Assembly: GCA_029548365.1 (NCBI GenBank)
Contig: JAKPNN010000019.1
Coordinates: forward strand, 1 to 64,000
DNA: 64,000 nt
From: Chloroflexota bacterium
GTDB lineage: Bacteria > Chloroflexota > Anaerolineae > Anaerolineales > Anaerolineaceae
Direction of reading: 5' to 3'
Part shown: piece after piece, positions 1 through 9,329 of the stretch
How positions within the stretch are numbered: the stretch's first letter is position 1
Layout: each line of letters begins with the position of its first letter
The notes under the pieces: generated by a model
What the model was told of the DNA's origin: nothing
Database searches by the model: none
What the model saw: the letters and a program-made list of their open reading frames with translations, nothing else
Made by a program: the position numbers and the translations under genes

Positions 1-8
1 TATTGAAA

Positions 9-1175
9 TTATTGAGATGGCTGAGTTTCGTCTTTTTGACGTGGATACAGTGCCAGCAACAAAAATGCCAGGCCGATAGCACCCAGGATGATGTTGACCC
101 CCCAAACAGCACGGATCCCAAACCACTCTAAAATCGCCCCAGCCAGGTACGCACCCAATGCAGCCCCGATGCCGTTTAAGCTCGCTGAATATAATCCCTG
201 ACCGGTTGCACGCCAGCGAGGGTTGACCAATTGATCAACGAACCCAATACCGACCACATAAAAACTAACCACGGCAACACCGTGGATGACCTGGGAAGGA
301 ACAACCCATCCTGGCGTTTTTACAAAAAAGTAAATAAGCCAGCGCAGTGGCAATAACACTGCACCCATTAAAATAACCCAGCGTGGTGATCGATGCTTTA
401 ACGCCAGCGGAACCAGCAACATTAATGGGATTTCCACAACTGCCTGCAAAGAAATCGTTAGTCCCACCAGCCAGTCCTGAGCTTTTAATGATTGGAGGAA
501 CAGGGTGATGTTATTGTTGTACACAACCAGCGATGCACCAATAAAAACACTGCCGATCAGAAAAAACACCAGCCGCGGATTGCCAGATAGGATCTCACTA
601 ACCTTCGTCTCCGAGTGTTGAACTTGGTTTCGCTTTTCAGGCAATGTCAGGCCTACCAAACCCAGTAAAATGTAAATCCCTCCGGTCAACCACACCAGGT
701 AATCCGTGTTCTCTCCCAGAAACAGGCTGCCCACTACCATACTGATGATGGCAAAGCCCACCGATCCCCACACGCGAAACAGGCTGTAATTATCCAGTTC
801 GTCGCTTTCCTCTAAATATTCCAGCAACATTGCGGTGCCGATCGGAATGATAGGCGCACTGAATGCAGCGAAAAAAACAATCCAGATAAATGCGGCAACA
901 TAGGATTTCGACAATCCCAATCCAAACATCGCCAGTCCCATGCCCAAGCAGCTGATCAATAATAAGGCTTTACGGGCGTTCAGTCGGTCGCTTAAATAGC
1001 TCCAAACCGGCTGCAAGCCCAAGACCACAATGGGCATTGTGCCCAGAAGTAGCCCAACCTGAAAACCAGAGAAATTCCTGTTGTAAAAAAACAGGGGCAG
1101 ATAGGACCCATACACGCCAAATGCGCCAAATTGAAAGAAAACAAAGATTTTAAATCGGGTATTCATTTTCATCAT
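9..1175 (-). CDS. MFS transporter, HcaT/MFS_1-like
   Basis: This is an integral membrane permease of the major facilitator superfamily, about 388 residues with roughly 12 hydrophobic segments. The N-terminal FFQFGAFGVYGSYLPLFF stretch and the following G-rich helices resemble the phenylpropionate/LacY-like MFS_1 group, but the substrate cannot be read from the sequence. The frame is open further upstream to 1271, but the MFS-like part begins at a cluster of ATG codons at 1175, 1172 and 1166, and the ~390-residue family length fits these. No strong ribosome binding site separates them, so the exact start is uncertain. The gene diverges from the acetyltransferase at 1259. Confidence 0.8.
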   Translation of the reverse strand: MMKMNTRFKIFVFFQFGAFGVYGSYLPLFFYNRNFSGFQVGLLLGTMPIVVLGLQPVWSYLSDRLNARKALLLISCLGMGLAMFGLGLSKSYVAAFIWIVFFAAFSAPIIPIGTAMLLEYLEESDELDNYSLFRVWGSVGFAIISMVVGSLFLGENTDYLVWLTGGIYILLGLVGLTLPEKRNQVQHSETKVSEILSGNPRLVFFLIGSVFIGASLVVYNNNITLFLQSLKAQDWLVGLTISLQAVVEIPLMLLVPLALKHRSPRWVILMGAVLLPLRWLIYFFVKTPGWVVPSQVIHGVAVVSFYVVGIGFVDQLVNPRWRATGQGLYSASLNGIGAALGAYLAGAILEWFGIRAVWGVNIILGAIGLAFLLLALYPRQKDETQPSQ

Positions 1176-1196
1176 TAAACCAACGCCAAGTATACC

Positions 1197-1225
1197 TTCA
1201 ACTTCTACCTCAATTGATTTATAAT
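1197..1225 (+). promoter_or_regulatory. Candidate promoter of the acetyltransferase gene
   Basis: A perfect TATAAT lies at 1220-1225, with a weak -35 match (TTCAAC, 1197-1202) at 17 nt spacing. The gene's AAGGAG ribosome binding site follows at about 1247, 7 nt before the ATG at 1259. Confidence 0.4.
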
Positions 1226-1258
1226 CAAAGGGATTTTCGCAATCAAGGAGAAAAATAA

Positions 1259-2584
1259 ATGTCAGAGTCATTCATTCGCGACCTGGGCGAAGGTTTGATC
1301 ATCCGCCGCTCAACCTCTGAAGATGCGCAAGCACTGGTGGAGTTTAATATACAGATTCACAGCGAAGATGAATGGGATGCTAAGGGCCTGGAGGATTGGA
1401 CCTTGGACCTGATCAGTGGTGAAGCGCCAACGTTTAATACCGATGACTTTTTAATCGTGGAAGATACACGCAGCGGTGAAATTATCTCATCGAGCTGCCT
1501 GATCTCGCAAACCTGGTCCTATGAGGGCATTCCCTTCAGGGTTGGACGTCCAGAATTGTTCGGGACCAGGAAAGAATTCCGCCGGCGCGGCCTGGTGCGG
1601 CAACAGATGGAAATTCTGCACGAATGGAGCGCAGCGCGGGGCGAACTTGTCCAGGCGATCACAGGCATCCCTTTTTATTACCGCCAATTCGGGTACGAAA
1701 TGGCTCTCAACCTCCACGGAGGGCGTTCAGGCTACAAGGTCCATGTTCCAAAACTGGAGGATGGGGAAGAAGAACTCTACACTTTTCGGGAGGCAACCAC
1801 CGCAGACATTCCCTTCCTGATGGCTACCTATAACCGTGGTTGTCAGCGTTCGATGGTCTATGCCGTGTGGAATAAGCACCTCTGGCTGTATGAACTGACC
1901 GGAAAACACCGGCACAACATCAATGCCCGAGACATTTTCATCATCGAAGACCCGGCAGAAGAACCGGTTGGCTTTATTGGCATCCCACCTGTCAAATGGG
2001 GTGACAATTCTGTCCTGACGGTTTATGAATTGGTGCCGGGGGTCGCCTGGCCATCTGTAACACCAGGTGTAGCCCGTTTTTTGTGGAAACAAGGCGAAAC
2101 GCTGGCTGAAAGCCAGGGTCTTCCCCAGGAAAGGTTTGGTTTTATGCTGGGAGAAACCCACCCGGCTTACGACGTCATCGCCTCCTGCTTACCTTTCAAC
2201 CATAAGCCTTACGCATACTATATGCGGGTGCCCGATCTGCTGGCATTTATTCAAGAAATGACACCGGCGCTGGAAGCGCGCCTGGCAGACACACCCTTTG
2301 AATATTACACGGGAGAGGTTAAGCTGGGATTCTACCGTGACGGAATCAGGCTGGTGTTCAAAAATGGACACCTGGAAGCGATCAATAAAATTGACCTGGA
2401 AGCCCTTGGGGATGCAACCGCAAGATTCCCGGGATTAACGTTTCTGCAACTTCTGTTCGGGTACCGAAACATGGACGAACTGGGGCATGCCTACGCAGAT
2501 TGCTTTGCCAGTAAAGAGGAAAATAAAAATTTAATCAACACCCTCTTCCCCAAGCGGTCATCCGATATTTGGCCGATATCCTGA
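1259..2584 (+). CDS. GNAT acetyltransferase, Eis-like three-domain type
   Basis: A predicted acetyl-CoA-dependent N-acetyltransferase of 441 residues. Residues about 10-150 form a GNAT domain with the acetyl-CoA-binding RRRGLVRQQM loop (motif A type, R/Q-x-x-G-x). A second GNAT-like region follows, with an SCP2-like C-terminal end from about residue 335. This three-part layout and the length match the Eis/enhanced-intracellular-survival family, whose members acetylate amines, including aminoglycosides in some species; the substrate here is unknown. A good AAGGAG ribosome binding site supports the ATG. The gene is monocistronic and ends at a hairpin terminator. Confidence 0.8.
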   Translation: MSESFIRDLGEGLIIRRSTSEDAQALVEFNIQIHSEDEWDAKGLEDWTLDLISGEAPTFNTDDFLIVEDTRSGEIISSSCLISQTWSYEGIPFRVGRPELFGTRKEFRRRGLVRQQMEILHEWSAARGELVQAITGIPFYYRQFGYEMALNLHGGRSGYKVHVPKLEDGEEELYTFREATTADIPFLMATYNRGCQRSMVYAVWNKHLWLYELTGKHRHNINARDIFIIEDPAEEPVGFIGIPPVKWGDNSVLTVYELVPGVAWPSVTPGVARFLWKQGETLAESQGLPQERFGFMLGETHPAYDVIASCLPFNHKPYAYYMRVPDLLAFIQEMTPALEARLADTPFEYYTGEVKLGFYRDGIRLVFKNGHLEAINKIDLEALGDATARFPGLTFLQLLFGYRNMDELGHAYADCFASKEENKNLINTLFPKRSSDIWPIS

Positions 2585-2605
2585 GCCATTCACAGACCCC
2601 AAAAC

Positions 2606-2650
2606 GCCCGCAAACGAACCTGTTTCCGGGCATTTTTATTTAATTTTTTT
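2606..2650. terminator. Intrinsic terminator, probably bidirectional
   Basis: GCCCG-x-AAAC pairs with GTTT-x-CGGGC across a 6 nt loop (2606-2631), followed by a T-rich run. It sits between the converging acetyltransferase and M48 protease genes, and an A run at its left end would also serve the minus strand. Confidence 0.75.
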
Positions 2651-2659
2651 ATTCAGCGT

Positions 2660-3601
2660 TCAGGGAGTCTGCCTGGGTTTTAGCCATGGCCAGCGTTCTT
2701 CCGGTGTGAGCTCCGTTTCAAGGGGCGTGTTCGTTTCAGGTTCAAGCTGCACGGGTGCGATAAACATTGCCGCAGGCGCTGAAGGCGCAGCTCCCAGGTT
2801 GCTATTCATCCCGGCCTGGATGCGCTGGTATTCCGTTGAACGGGCATAATCCCTCAGCGTATTGATACGGCGGATGAGCATCGGGTGCGTTTGGAAAACC
2901 TCTGCCAGGCGGTTAGATACCGGGTCGTCTTCAGCATCGATCATGGCCAGGGCGCTCTCAAAATCGGCTTGCGTGCGGATTTTTGGCGCGGCCAGCTTGA
3001 CCAGCGCCGAAATTGCGGTGTGGATATCACCGCAAGCCAGCAGGCCCGCCCGATCGGCTGAAAATTCGCACATGCGATTCCACCACCGAAAGGCGGTGTA
3101 CAAGATCACCGCGGCACCAAAGGGGGCAGGAATACCCGCCATGCCGCCGATGATCGTGTTCAGCCAGGTGTGTCCCAACACCACGTGGCCCATCTCGTGT
3201 CCGATGATGAATTTAAGCTCATCGACCGTCATTGCTTTGACCAAAGGGGTGAACAAAACCAGTACCTTGGGGCTGCTGATCCCGAATGTGTAGGCATTTA
3301 CCTGCTTTTGATTGACCACAAACACATCCACCTGTCCGGGCTGCAGTTTTACCCCGCATTCTGCGACCAGGTTTGCCAGTTCGGGCGTGCGAGCACGATC
3401 AACACGCAACGCGTGCTGCATTAATGATTGATGGTGCGAATGGATCATCACAGCGCTGATCAAGAACATCCCCAGGATAAAGACCGCACTCAGGCAAATT
3501 GTGGCTGTGGCGGTCAGGATGATCACGCCCAGAACCAGCAGGATCGTCAGGATAAGGACGACCTGTTCGTTTTCATAGCGATAGGCGCGGGTTTTAAACA
3601 C
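2660..3601 (-). CDS. M48 family zinc metalloprotease, HtpX/Ste24-like
   Basis: A membrane-anchored zinc endopeptidase of 313 residues, likely in membrane protein quality control. Two hydrophobic segments occupy residues ~13-53. The zinc site HEMGH is at residues 135-139, and the third ligand lies in the CEFSADRAG segment near E179, the usual M48 ExxxD arrangement. Another hydrophobic stretch lies between them. The start is GTG at 3601, with AGAGGAA upstream. It begins 8 nt after the pyrFE stop codon, so it is most likely the last gene of the pyr operon. The C-terminal ~45 residues are proline-rich and unlike the core family. Confidence 0.85.
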   Translation of the reverse strand: MFKTRAYRYENEQVVLILTILLVLGVIILTATATICLSAVFILGMFLISAVMIHSHHQSLMQHALRVDRARTPELANLVAECGVKLQPGQVDVFVVNQKQVNAYTFGISSPKVLVLFTPLVKAMTVDELKFIIGHEMGHVVLGHTWLNTIIGGMAGIPAPFGAAVILYTAFRWWNRMCEFSADRAGLLACGDIHTAISALVKLAAPKIRTQADFESALAMIDAEDDPVSNRLAEVFQTHPMLIRRINTLRDYARSTEYQRIQAGMNSNLGAAPSAPAAMFIAPVQLEPETNTPLETELTPEERWPWLKPRQTP

Positions 3602-3609
3602 GGTTCCTC

Positions 3610-5049
3610 TCAGCCTGAAGCGCCTGTTTCCTGCAGGAAAGCGCGCACGCTGGCAATTTGATTGGCGGGCAGGCGTTGAGTCTCATCCCAGTGATCTAAA
3701 AGTTGCGAGAGGGTCAATAATGCGTGCATCCGGTAGCCGGCTTCTGCCAGGGCTTCCCTGGCCCCGGATTCGCGGTCGATCAGGACCACCACATCACGTA
3801 CGTTCAAGCCCGCCTCTGCCAGTTTCTCGATCGCCTCAAATTTGCTTCCCCCGGTTGTGGCCAGGTCGTCGATGACCACAACTGTTTCACCAGGATGGTA
3901 GATGCCCTCAATCGCCACGCCAGTACCGTAATCTTTAACATCTTTGCGGGGATAGATCAACGGGTAATTGCCCTGCAGGCTGATGGCTGTTGCGATCGGC
4001 AGGGCGGCATAGGGCAGACCTGCGATTCGGTCAAATTCCAGTTGAGACAATTGCTGAATATACACAGCAGCCACCTGGGTCATCCAGCCCGGGAAGGTCA
4101 CCAAACGCCGCAAATCAATATAGATCGGTGAAACCAGCCCCGACTTGAGGGTAAATTCGCCAAATTGGATGCAGCCCATCGAAAGCAGGCCCTCCACCAG
4201 TGAGGCGATCAGAGGGGGAGTTTGGCTTTCCCTGGCAGGCAGAGGCTGATTGATTTCCAGTTGCGCTTCGCGAAAACTTTCAACCAGCGCCCGTGCAGCC
4301 TGCCTCGGATCCTGCGCGCGGGAGATGCTGCGGCTGACATTGATCAATAAGCCCAGCCCATCGGCTCGCAAGCCGGCTCGCATCGCCTCCTTCAGATCTG
4401 CGCCCTGCGCGCCCAAACCCGGCGAGAGGATCCATTGATCCGGTGCAAACTGGCGCACCCGCTGTAATGCCTCGGGGAAGGTAGCGCCCACCACCAGCCC
4501 CAGGCAGCAATTGGCGCCCCATTCATGTGCTAAACCGGCTACTTTTTCGTACACGGTCATCAAACGGTAGTGACCGCCCAGAGGCAGGTCCTGCAGGTCA
4601 ACTGAGCCGGGATTGCTGGTCTTGCACAGCAGGAAAATACCCTTTTCGGGGTCGGTCAGGAATGGCGAGAGAGAATCGTAGCCCATGTAGGGGCTGAGGG
4701 TGATCGCATCTGCACCCAGAACTTCGAAGGCCGAGCGGGCATAGGCCTGGGCTGTCGAAGAGATATCACCCCGCTTGGCATCCAGGATGACGGGGATGCC
4801 CTCGGGCACAGCCTTGATAACCCTATGCAGTGCAGCCCAGCCCTCCGGTCCCAGGACTTCAAAAAAGGCAGCATTGGGTTTAAAAGCCAGGGCGTATTCC
4901 TGGGTGGCGTTGATCAACCGGATACAAAAAGCTTCGGCTGCTTCCGCGGTTTGCTCCGGCAGTTCCTCCGGGTGCGGGTCCAATCCCACGCACAATAAGG
5001 AATCGATGGTTCTGGCGCGCTGGTTGAGTTTTTCAAAAAAAGTAGGCAT
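3610..5049 (-). CDS. pyrFE: Bifunctional orotidine-5'-phosphate decarboxylase / orotate phosphoribosyltransferase
   Basis: This 479-residue protein carries the last two steps of UMP synthesis in one chain. The N-terminal ODCase half (about 1-270) is of the class II type, with the catalytic D90-A-K92-R-G-D95 motif. The C-terminal OPRT half (about 285-479) carries the PRPP-binding loop VVVIDDLATTGG ending near residue 401. The order is decarboxylase first, the reverse of animal UMP synthase. Inverted fusions are known from trypanosomatids, cyanobacteria and some other bacteria. A TTGGAGG ribosome binding site precedes the ATG. It lies downstream of pyrB, with a 109 nt gap that may hold its own promoter. 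Confidence 0.93.
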   Translation of the reverse strand: MPTFFEKLNQRARTIDSLLCVGLDPHPEELPEQTAEAAEAFCIRLINATQEYALAFKPNAAFFEVLGPEGWAALHRVIKAVPEGIPVILDAKRGDISSTAQAYARSAFEVLGADAITLSPYMGYDSLSPFLTDPEKGIFLLCKTSNPGSVDLQDLPLGGHYRLMTVYEKVAGLAHEWGANCCLGLVVGATFPEALQRVRQFAPDQWILSPGLGAQGADLKEAMRAGLRADGLGLLINVSRSISRAQDPRQAARALVESFREAQLEINQPLPARESQTPPLIASLVEGLLSMGCIQFGEFTLKSGLVSPIYIDLRRLVTFPGWMTQVAAVYIQQLSQLEFDRIAGLPYAALPIATAISLQGNYPLIYPRKDVKDYGTGVAIEGIYHPGETVVVIDDLATTGGSKFEAIEKLAEAGLNVRDVVVLIDRESGAREALAEAGYRMHALLTLSQLLDHWDETQRLPANQIASVRAFLQETGASG

Positions 5050-5089
5050 GTTTTTCCTCCAAGGATGCGGTCTGTCGTAACCTTATTGT

Positions 5090-5117
5090 AATATAAAACG
5101 GGCTGAATCACGGACAA
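5090..5117 (-). promoter_or_regulatory. Possible internal promoter for pyrFE-htpX
   Basis: On the minus strand TTGTCC (5112-5117) and TATATT (5090-5095) are spaced by 16 nt, about 40 nt before the pyrFE start. The match is moderate; expression may equally come from the pyrC promoter. Confidence 0.3.
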
Positions 5118-5158
5118 ATGCCGGGGTCGCCGATTTAATACATGCCCGGTGATGTACC

Positions 5159-6151
5159 TTAAGCCTTGCCCAACACCATCGCCAGCAACGCCATGCGGAT
5201 ATACAGACCGTATTCCATCTGGCGGAAGTAAGCCGCGCGCGGGTCAACATCCACAGCCATGTCGATCTCCCACACGCGCGGGAAGGGGTGCATGAGGACC
5301 ATTTTGTTCTTGGCCTGGCGCATTGTTTCAGTGGTAATGACATAACTGCCTTTGAGAGATTCATGCTGGGCAGGATCTTCAAAATATTCCTGTTGCACCC
5401 GGGTGACATAGAGTACATCCGTCTCGGGCAGGACGGACATCAGGTCGGCAAAGCATTCCTGCGGGATGCCCTTGACCGCAATTTCATCCTTAATCTCATC
5501 GGGAACGCACAGGCTCTCCGGCGAAACATAGTTCAGCCTGACGTCATACTGGCTCAATAAGCGCACCAATGAATGTACGGTGCGCCCATATTTAAGATCG
5601 CCCATCATGGTTACGGTCATGCCGTCCACCCGCCCCAGTTCCTCCTGGATCGTGAATAGGTCTAACAGCGCCTGGGTGGGGTGCTCGCCTATGCCATCGC
5701 CCGCATTGATAACCGGTTTCTGGGCATATTTGGCCGCCAGGGCAGAGGAACCGACCTCCGGGTGGCGCAGCACGATCACATCGGCAAAGGCTTCCAGGGT
5801 GCGGATGGTATCGGGAAGGGATTCGCCCTTGGTGACCGAAGAATAGCTGACGTTGTTAATCGGGATCACGCTGCCGCCCAGGCGTTCCATGGCGGAGGTA
5901 AAAGACGATGAAGTACGTGTGGAGGGCTGATAAAATAGATTCGCCAGGATTTTCCCCTTCAACAGGTCAAAAGAGCCCACCCGGGAGACCATTTCATACA
6001 TCTCGTGAGCCACCTCAAAAATATAGGTCAACTGCTCACGGTCAAACTGCTTGACCGTGATGATGTCAGTGCCATAAAACGGCGAGTCTTGCATATCCCC
6101 AAAGGGTAGGTGCGAGTTTGTTGAAATAAGTCTGGGGGTTAATTTGGGCAT
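5159..6151 (-). CDS. pyrB: Aspartate carbamoyltransferase catalytic chain
   Basis: Condenses carbamoyl phosphate with aspartate, the first committed step of pyrimidine synthesis. The carbamoyl-phosphate loop PSTRTSSSF and the [12 protein letters not shown] motif are present, as are the C-terminal HPFPR and DPRAAYF segments. The frame is open upstream to 6286, but the start at 6151 has a GGAGAAATAGC ribosome binding site and gives 330 residues, close to the ~310 typical for ATCase. No pyrI regulatory chain is visible. It follows pyrC after a 131 nt gap containing degenerate repeat sequence. Confidence 0.93.
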   Translation of the reverse strand: MPKLTPRLISTNSHLPFGDMQDSPFYGTDIITVKQFDREQLTYIFEVAHEMYEMVSRVGSFDLLKGKILANLFYQPSTRTSSSFTSAMERLGGSVIPINNVSYSSVTKGESLPDTIRTLEAFADVIVLRHPEVGSSALAAKYAQKPVINAGDGIGEHPTQALLDLFTIQEELGRVDGMTVTMMGDLKYGRTVHSLVRLLSQYDVRLNYVSPESLCVPDEIKDEIAVKGIPQECFADLMSVLPETDVLYVTRVQQEYFEDPAQHESLKGSYVITTETMRQAKNKMVLMHPFPRVWEIDMAVDVDPRAAYFRQMEYGLYIRMALLAMVLGKA

Positions 6152-6282
6152 GCTATTTCTCCGAATTGATTTTTGATTTTCAACTTGTTCTGAAGGGTGA
6201 AAGGTGATCGGGCATTTGTCGGAGAAGGGGAGAAACTCCCATCTTCTATCTCCGGTCATCCATCCCTTCCACCTTTCGCCGA
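6152..6282 (-). repeat. Degenerate inverted repeat between pyrC and pyrB
   Basis: The gap holds GGTGAAAGGTGATCGGG and, about 75 nt further on, a near-complementary CACCTTTCGCCGATCACC. This could form a long imperfect hairpin in the pyr transcript. Its wording resembles the other dispersed GTGA-rich intergenic repeats of this window. Confidence 0.4.
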
Positions 6283-7341
6283 TCACCGATCTGGTTTCAC
6301 CGGCTCTATCTGCCGACCAAGCCCGGGCTGAGCCAGTACCTGGCCGTCCTCATAAACCGTGGCGCCGCGCAGCACCACCCTGCGCACAACACCATATACC
6401 GACCACCCTTCAAAGGGCGTCCAGCCTGCCTTACTGTGCATTCCCCGGGCAGTGAGGGTGTGCATCTGCTCCAGGTTCACCTCAACCCAGGTCTCGGGTT
6501 GGGCAGGGATACCGAAGATGCGCCGGACATTCGGACCCATGCGGTTCAGCACATCATCAAGGGTTAACCGCCCCGCTCGCACCGCGCTCAGCAGCAAGGG
6601 TAACGTTGTTTCCAGCCCCGGGAAGCCCGGCGGCGGATCATGGGCGGCTTTTTCTGCGGCGGTGTGCGGAGCGTGATCGGTGGCAAAGCAATCGATGACC
6701 TCCAGGTGCTTCCAGAGCGCATCCACGTCAGAGCGGCTCGCCAGCCGGGGGCGTACCTCTCCGTGACCGCCCGGCAGGTCAGCCGCGGTCAGAAACAGAT
6801 GATGCGGTGTGACCTCGCAGGTGATCTTCAAACCGCGCTGCTTTGCAACCCGGATCAGCAGGATCTCCTCCCGGGTGGCAACATGCGCCACGTGCAGCGG
6901 TCGATCCACCAATGCCGCCAGAAGGATAGCCCCGGCCAGGGTACGCCCCTCGGCATGCACAACCAGGGGTCGGGTTTTGGGCCAGGTCTGCATATGTGCC
7001 TTCCAACCAGTGATATCATCCAGACGCAGCGGACCGTAGGTCTGATCCAGGTAGAGTTTCAATCCGGCGCACTGACCCGCCAGATCCTCCGTTACAGACA
7101 GGTTATCGCGACTTGCGCCTAAATAGAGCCCAAAATCACAGCGTGCCCCCCTGGCCGCCAGTTTTATCGCTGCGGCAAGGGAGGGAGCATCCACAACGGG
7201 CGGGTTGGTGTTGGGCATGGCCAGCACCTGGGTGAATCCCCCCGCCAGGGCTGCGGCGGTCCCGCTGGCCCAATCCTCCTTGTGAACGGCGCCGGGCTCG
7301 CGCATATGCACATGGGGGTCAATTAAACCGGGAATACGCAT
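6283..7341 (-). CDS. pyrC: Dihydroorotase, CAD-like
   Basis: Zinc amidohydrolase forming dihydroorotate from carbamoyl aspartate, 352 residues. The metal ligands DPHVH (H10, H12) are at the N terminus. GLKLYLDQT carries the lysine carboxylated in the CAD-type enzymes. CEVTPHH and [10 protein letters not shown] supply further histidines and the catalytic aspartate. I place the start at 7341, because an AGAAGG ribosome binding site lies 6 nt upstream. An earlier in-frame ATG at 7374 falls in the loop of a terminator hairpin and would add residues the family lacks. It is the first gene of the pyr operon. Confidence 0.92.
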   Translation of the reverse strand: MRIPGLIDPHVHMREPGAVHKEDWASGTAAALAGGFTQVLAMPNTNPPVVDAPSLAAAIKLAARGARCDFGLYLGASRDNLSVTEDLAGQCAGLKLYLDQTYGPLRLDDITGWKAHMQTWPKTRPLVVHAEGRTLAGAILLAALVDRPLHVAHVATREEILLIRVAKQRGLKITCEVTPHHLFLTAADLPGGHGEVRPRLASRSDVDALWKHLEVIDCFATDHAPHTAAEKAAHDPPPGFPGLETTLPLLLSAVRAGRLTLDDVLNRMGPNVRRIFGIPAQPETWVEVNLEQMHTLTARGMHSKAGWTPFEGWSVYGVVRRVVLRGATVYEDGQVLAQPGLGRQIEPVKPDR

Positions 7342-7463
7342 GATTGGCCTTCTGTTGCAAAAAAAGAGAGCCATTTAAGGCTCTCTAAAGAGGTTAATAA
7401 CGTCGCCGTACGCGGCGCAGGGTGCAGTCTATTAAGGGATGGGATCACCTTGGTCAATTGCAT
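7323..7463 (-). CDS. Candidate leader peptide of the pyr operon
   Basis: A 46-codon frame starts with ATG at 7463, about 6 nt after the predicted transcription start. It runs through the whole terminator hairpin, where the T run encodes Phe-Phe, and stops with TAA at 7325-7323, inside pyrC in another frame. This resembles the E. coli pyrBI leader, in which a ~44-residue peptide spans a UTP-sensitive attenuator. There is no Shine-Dalgarno sequence, so it would need leaderless-type initiation. A frame of this length could also arise by chance. Confidence 0.35.
   Translation of the reverse strand: MQLTKVIPSLNRLHPAPRTATLLTSLESLKWLSFFATEGQSCVFPV
7359..7386 (-). terminator. Attenuator-type intrinsic terminator upstream of pyrC
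   Basis: On the minus strand AGAGAGCC and GGCTCTCT form a perfect 8 bp stem with a 6 nt loop, followed by a run of seven T. It lies between the operon promoter and the pyrC ribosome binding site, only 18 nt before the start codon. No minus-strand gene lies upstream that it could terminate, so regulated premature termination is the natural reading. Confidence 0.8.
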
Positions 7464-7475
7464 AACACTGTGACA

Positions 7476-7503
7476 ATTTTATGCTTTTTTTGACTTCTGT
7501 CAA
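7476..7503 (-). promoter_or_regulatory. Promoter of the pyrC-pyrB-pyrFE-htpX operon
   Basis: A perfect TTGACA (7498-7503) and TAAAAT (7476-7481) are spaced by 16 nt on the minus strand. Transcription would begin near 7469, giving a leader of about 128 nt before pyrC. Confidence 0.7.
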
Positions 7504-7599
7504 GATAAATCGGGTTAAACGATCACAAACCGGCTGCTCCTCCTGTCACCACAAATTCTCTATCAAAGGCTTTAGCTGCTTCGCCTTTTCAAATTATAT

Positions 7600-7628
7600 T
7601 TTTCATCAGGCTCAGAAACGGCTATAAT
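7600..7628 (+). promoter_or_regulatory. Candidate hutU promoter
   Basis: TATAAT at 7623-7628 has a partial -35 (TTTTCA, 7600-7605) 17 nt upstream. An AAGGAGG ribosome binding site follows, 6 nt before the ATG. Nothing else is evident in the rest of this divergent spacer. Confidence 0.5.
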
Positions 7629-7669
7629 CTATAAGTGAAGCATACCAACACCACACAAGGAGGCATCCC

Positions 7670-9328
7670 ATGTCACAACCCCGACCTGTGCGCGCCCCGC
7701 GCGGCACCCAGCTAACCTGCAAATCCTGGCTGACTGAAGCCGCCTACCGAATGATCCAGAACAACCTCGACCCTGAAGTTGCCGAACGACCGGAAGACCT
7801 GGTGGTCTACGGCGGGCGCGGTCAGGCAGCCCGCTCCTGGGAAGCCTTTGACGCCATCCTGGACACCCTGAAGAACCTCGAAAACGACGAGACCCTGCTG
7901 GTGCAATCCGGTAAGCCGGTGGCGGTTTTCAAAACCCACGCCGACGCCCCGCGGGTGCTGATCGCCAATTCTAACCTGGTACCGCACTGGGCTACCCAGG
8001 AACACTTTGATGAACTGGCAGCCAGAGGTTTGATGATGTTCGGGCAGATGACTGCCGGTTCCTGGATCTATATCGGCACACAGGGCATCCTGCAGGGTAC
8101 CTACGAAACCCTGGGTTCCCTGTCCCATCAGCGGGGTTGGCCATCCCTGCGGGGTAAGTTTGTGCTCACCGCCGGGTTGGGCGGCATGGGCGGCGCCCAG
8201 CCACTGGCGATCACGATGAACGAGGGCGTGGGCTTGATCGTGGAGGTTGACCCCGACCGGGCTCGCCGTCGACTGGAAATCGGCTATGTCGACGCAGTGG
8301 TGGACACCCTGGAAGAAGCCATGACCCTGGTGGAAGAAGCGCAGGCGGCGGAAACACCCAAATCCATCGGGCTGATTGGCAACGCTGCCGAGATCTTCCC
8401 CGAGCTGGTGATCCGCGGCGTGCTCCCGGATGTGGTCACCGATCAGACCCCGGCGCATGACCTGCTCAGCTATATCCCTGCCGGGTTGACCCTTACCGAA
8501 GCCGACGACCTGCGGGCGCGGGATCCGCAGGAATATGCCAGGCGATCGCAAGCATCCATGGTCCAACACGTCCAGGCCATGCTTGATTTCCAGAAAGCCG
8601 GCGCAGAGGTCTTTGATTACGGCAATAACCTGCGCCAGCGCGCCTTTGATTACGGCGTCAAAGACGCGTTCAACTTTCCGGGTTTTGTCCCGGCTTATAT
8701 CCGCCCCCTGTTCTGCGAGGGCAAGGGCCCCTTCCGCTGGGTGGTACTCTCCGGTGACCCGGAGGATGTTTATGCGACCGATGAAGCCATCAAAGCGCTG
8801 TTTCCGGAAGACGAGCACCTGCACCGCTGGCTGGATATGGCAAAAGCGAAGGTGCCCTTCCAGGGGTTGCCGTCCCGCATTTGCTGGCTGGGCTATGGAG
8901 AGCGCGCCCAGGCCGGGCTGGTCTTCAACAACCTGGTGGCTGAGGGCATCGTTTCCGCACCGATCGTGATCGGGCGCGACCATCTCGATTCCGGTTCTGT
9001 TGCCTCCCCTAACCGTGAAACTGAAAGCATGCTGGACGGTACCGACGCGGTCAGCGACTGGCCGATCCTGAATGCCCTGATTAACGCGGTCAACGGCGCC
9101 ACCTGGGTCTCTTTCCATCACGGCGGCGGGGTGGGGATCGGCTTTAGCCAGCATGCCGGGCAGGTGATCGTCGCTGATGGCACGCCAGAGGCTGCCCAAC
9201 GGCTGGAACGCGTTCTGACCGTCGACCCCGGCATGGGTATCGTGCGGCATGTCGATGCCGGCTACCCCCAGGCGATCCAGGCTGCTAAACGGCATGGGAT
9301 GCACATCCCCATGCTGAAGGAGGATTGA
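7670..9328 (+). CDS. hutU: Urocanate hydratase
   Basis: Converts urocanate to imidazolone propionate, the second step of histidine breakdown, using tightly bound NAD+. The 552-residue length is normal. The [12 protein letters not shown] segment near the N terminus, [21 protein letters not shown], the NAD-binding [12 protein letters not shown] and the C-terminal [19 protein letters not shown] segment are all family hallmarks. No other hut gene (hutH, hutI, ftcD) lies in the window, so the rest of the pathway must be encoded elsewhere. Two small membrane-protein genes follow and the first is translationally coupled to it. Confidence 0.95.
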   Translation: MSQPRPVRAPRGTQLTCKSWLTEAAYRMIQNNLDPEVAERPEDLVVYGGRGQAARSWEAFDAILDTLKNLENDETLLVQSGKPVAVFKTHADAPRVLIANSNLVPHWATQEHFDELAARGLMMFGQMTAGSWIYIGTQGILQGTYETLGSLSHQRGWPSLRGKFVLTAGLGGMGGAQPLAITMNEGVGLIVEVDPDRARRRLEIGYVDAVVDTLEEAMTLVEEAQAAETPKSIGLIGNAAEIFPELVIRGVLPDVVTDQTPAHDLLSYIPAGLTLTEADDLRARDPQEYARRSQASMVQHVQAMLDFQKAGAEVFDYGNNLRQRAFDYGVKDAFNFPGFVPAYIRPLFCEGKGPFRWVVLSGDPEDVYATDEAIKALFPEDEHLHRWLDMAKAKVPFQGLPSRICWLGYGERAQAGLVFNNLVAEGIVSAPIVIGRDHLDSGSVASPNRETESMLDGTDAVSDWPILNALINAVNGATWVSFHHGGGVGIGFSQHAGQVIVADGTPEAAQRLERVLTVDPGMGIVRHVDAGYPQAIQAAKRHGMHIPMLKED

Positions 9329-9329
9329 G

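Noticed and set aside
7359-7500. PyrR-binding antiterminator upstream of pyrC
   Set aside because: AGAGAG occurs only as part of the terminator stem; the wider PyrR loop consensus is not visible.
7712-9304. A 530-codon open frame antisense to hutU
   Set aside because: It mirrors the hutU codons exactly, has no ribosome binding site and no recognisable domain. Long antisense frames are expected in GC-rich genes.
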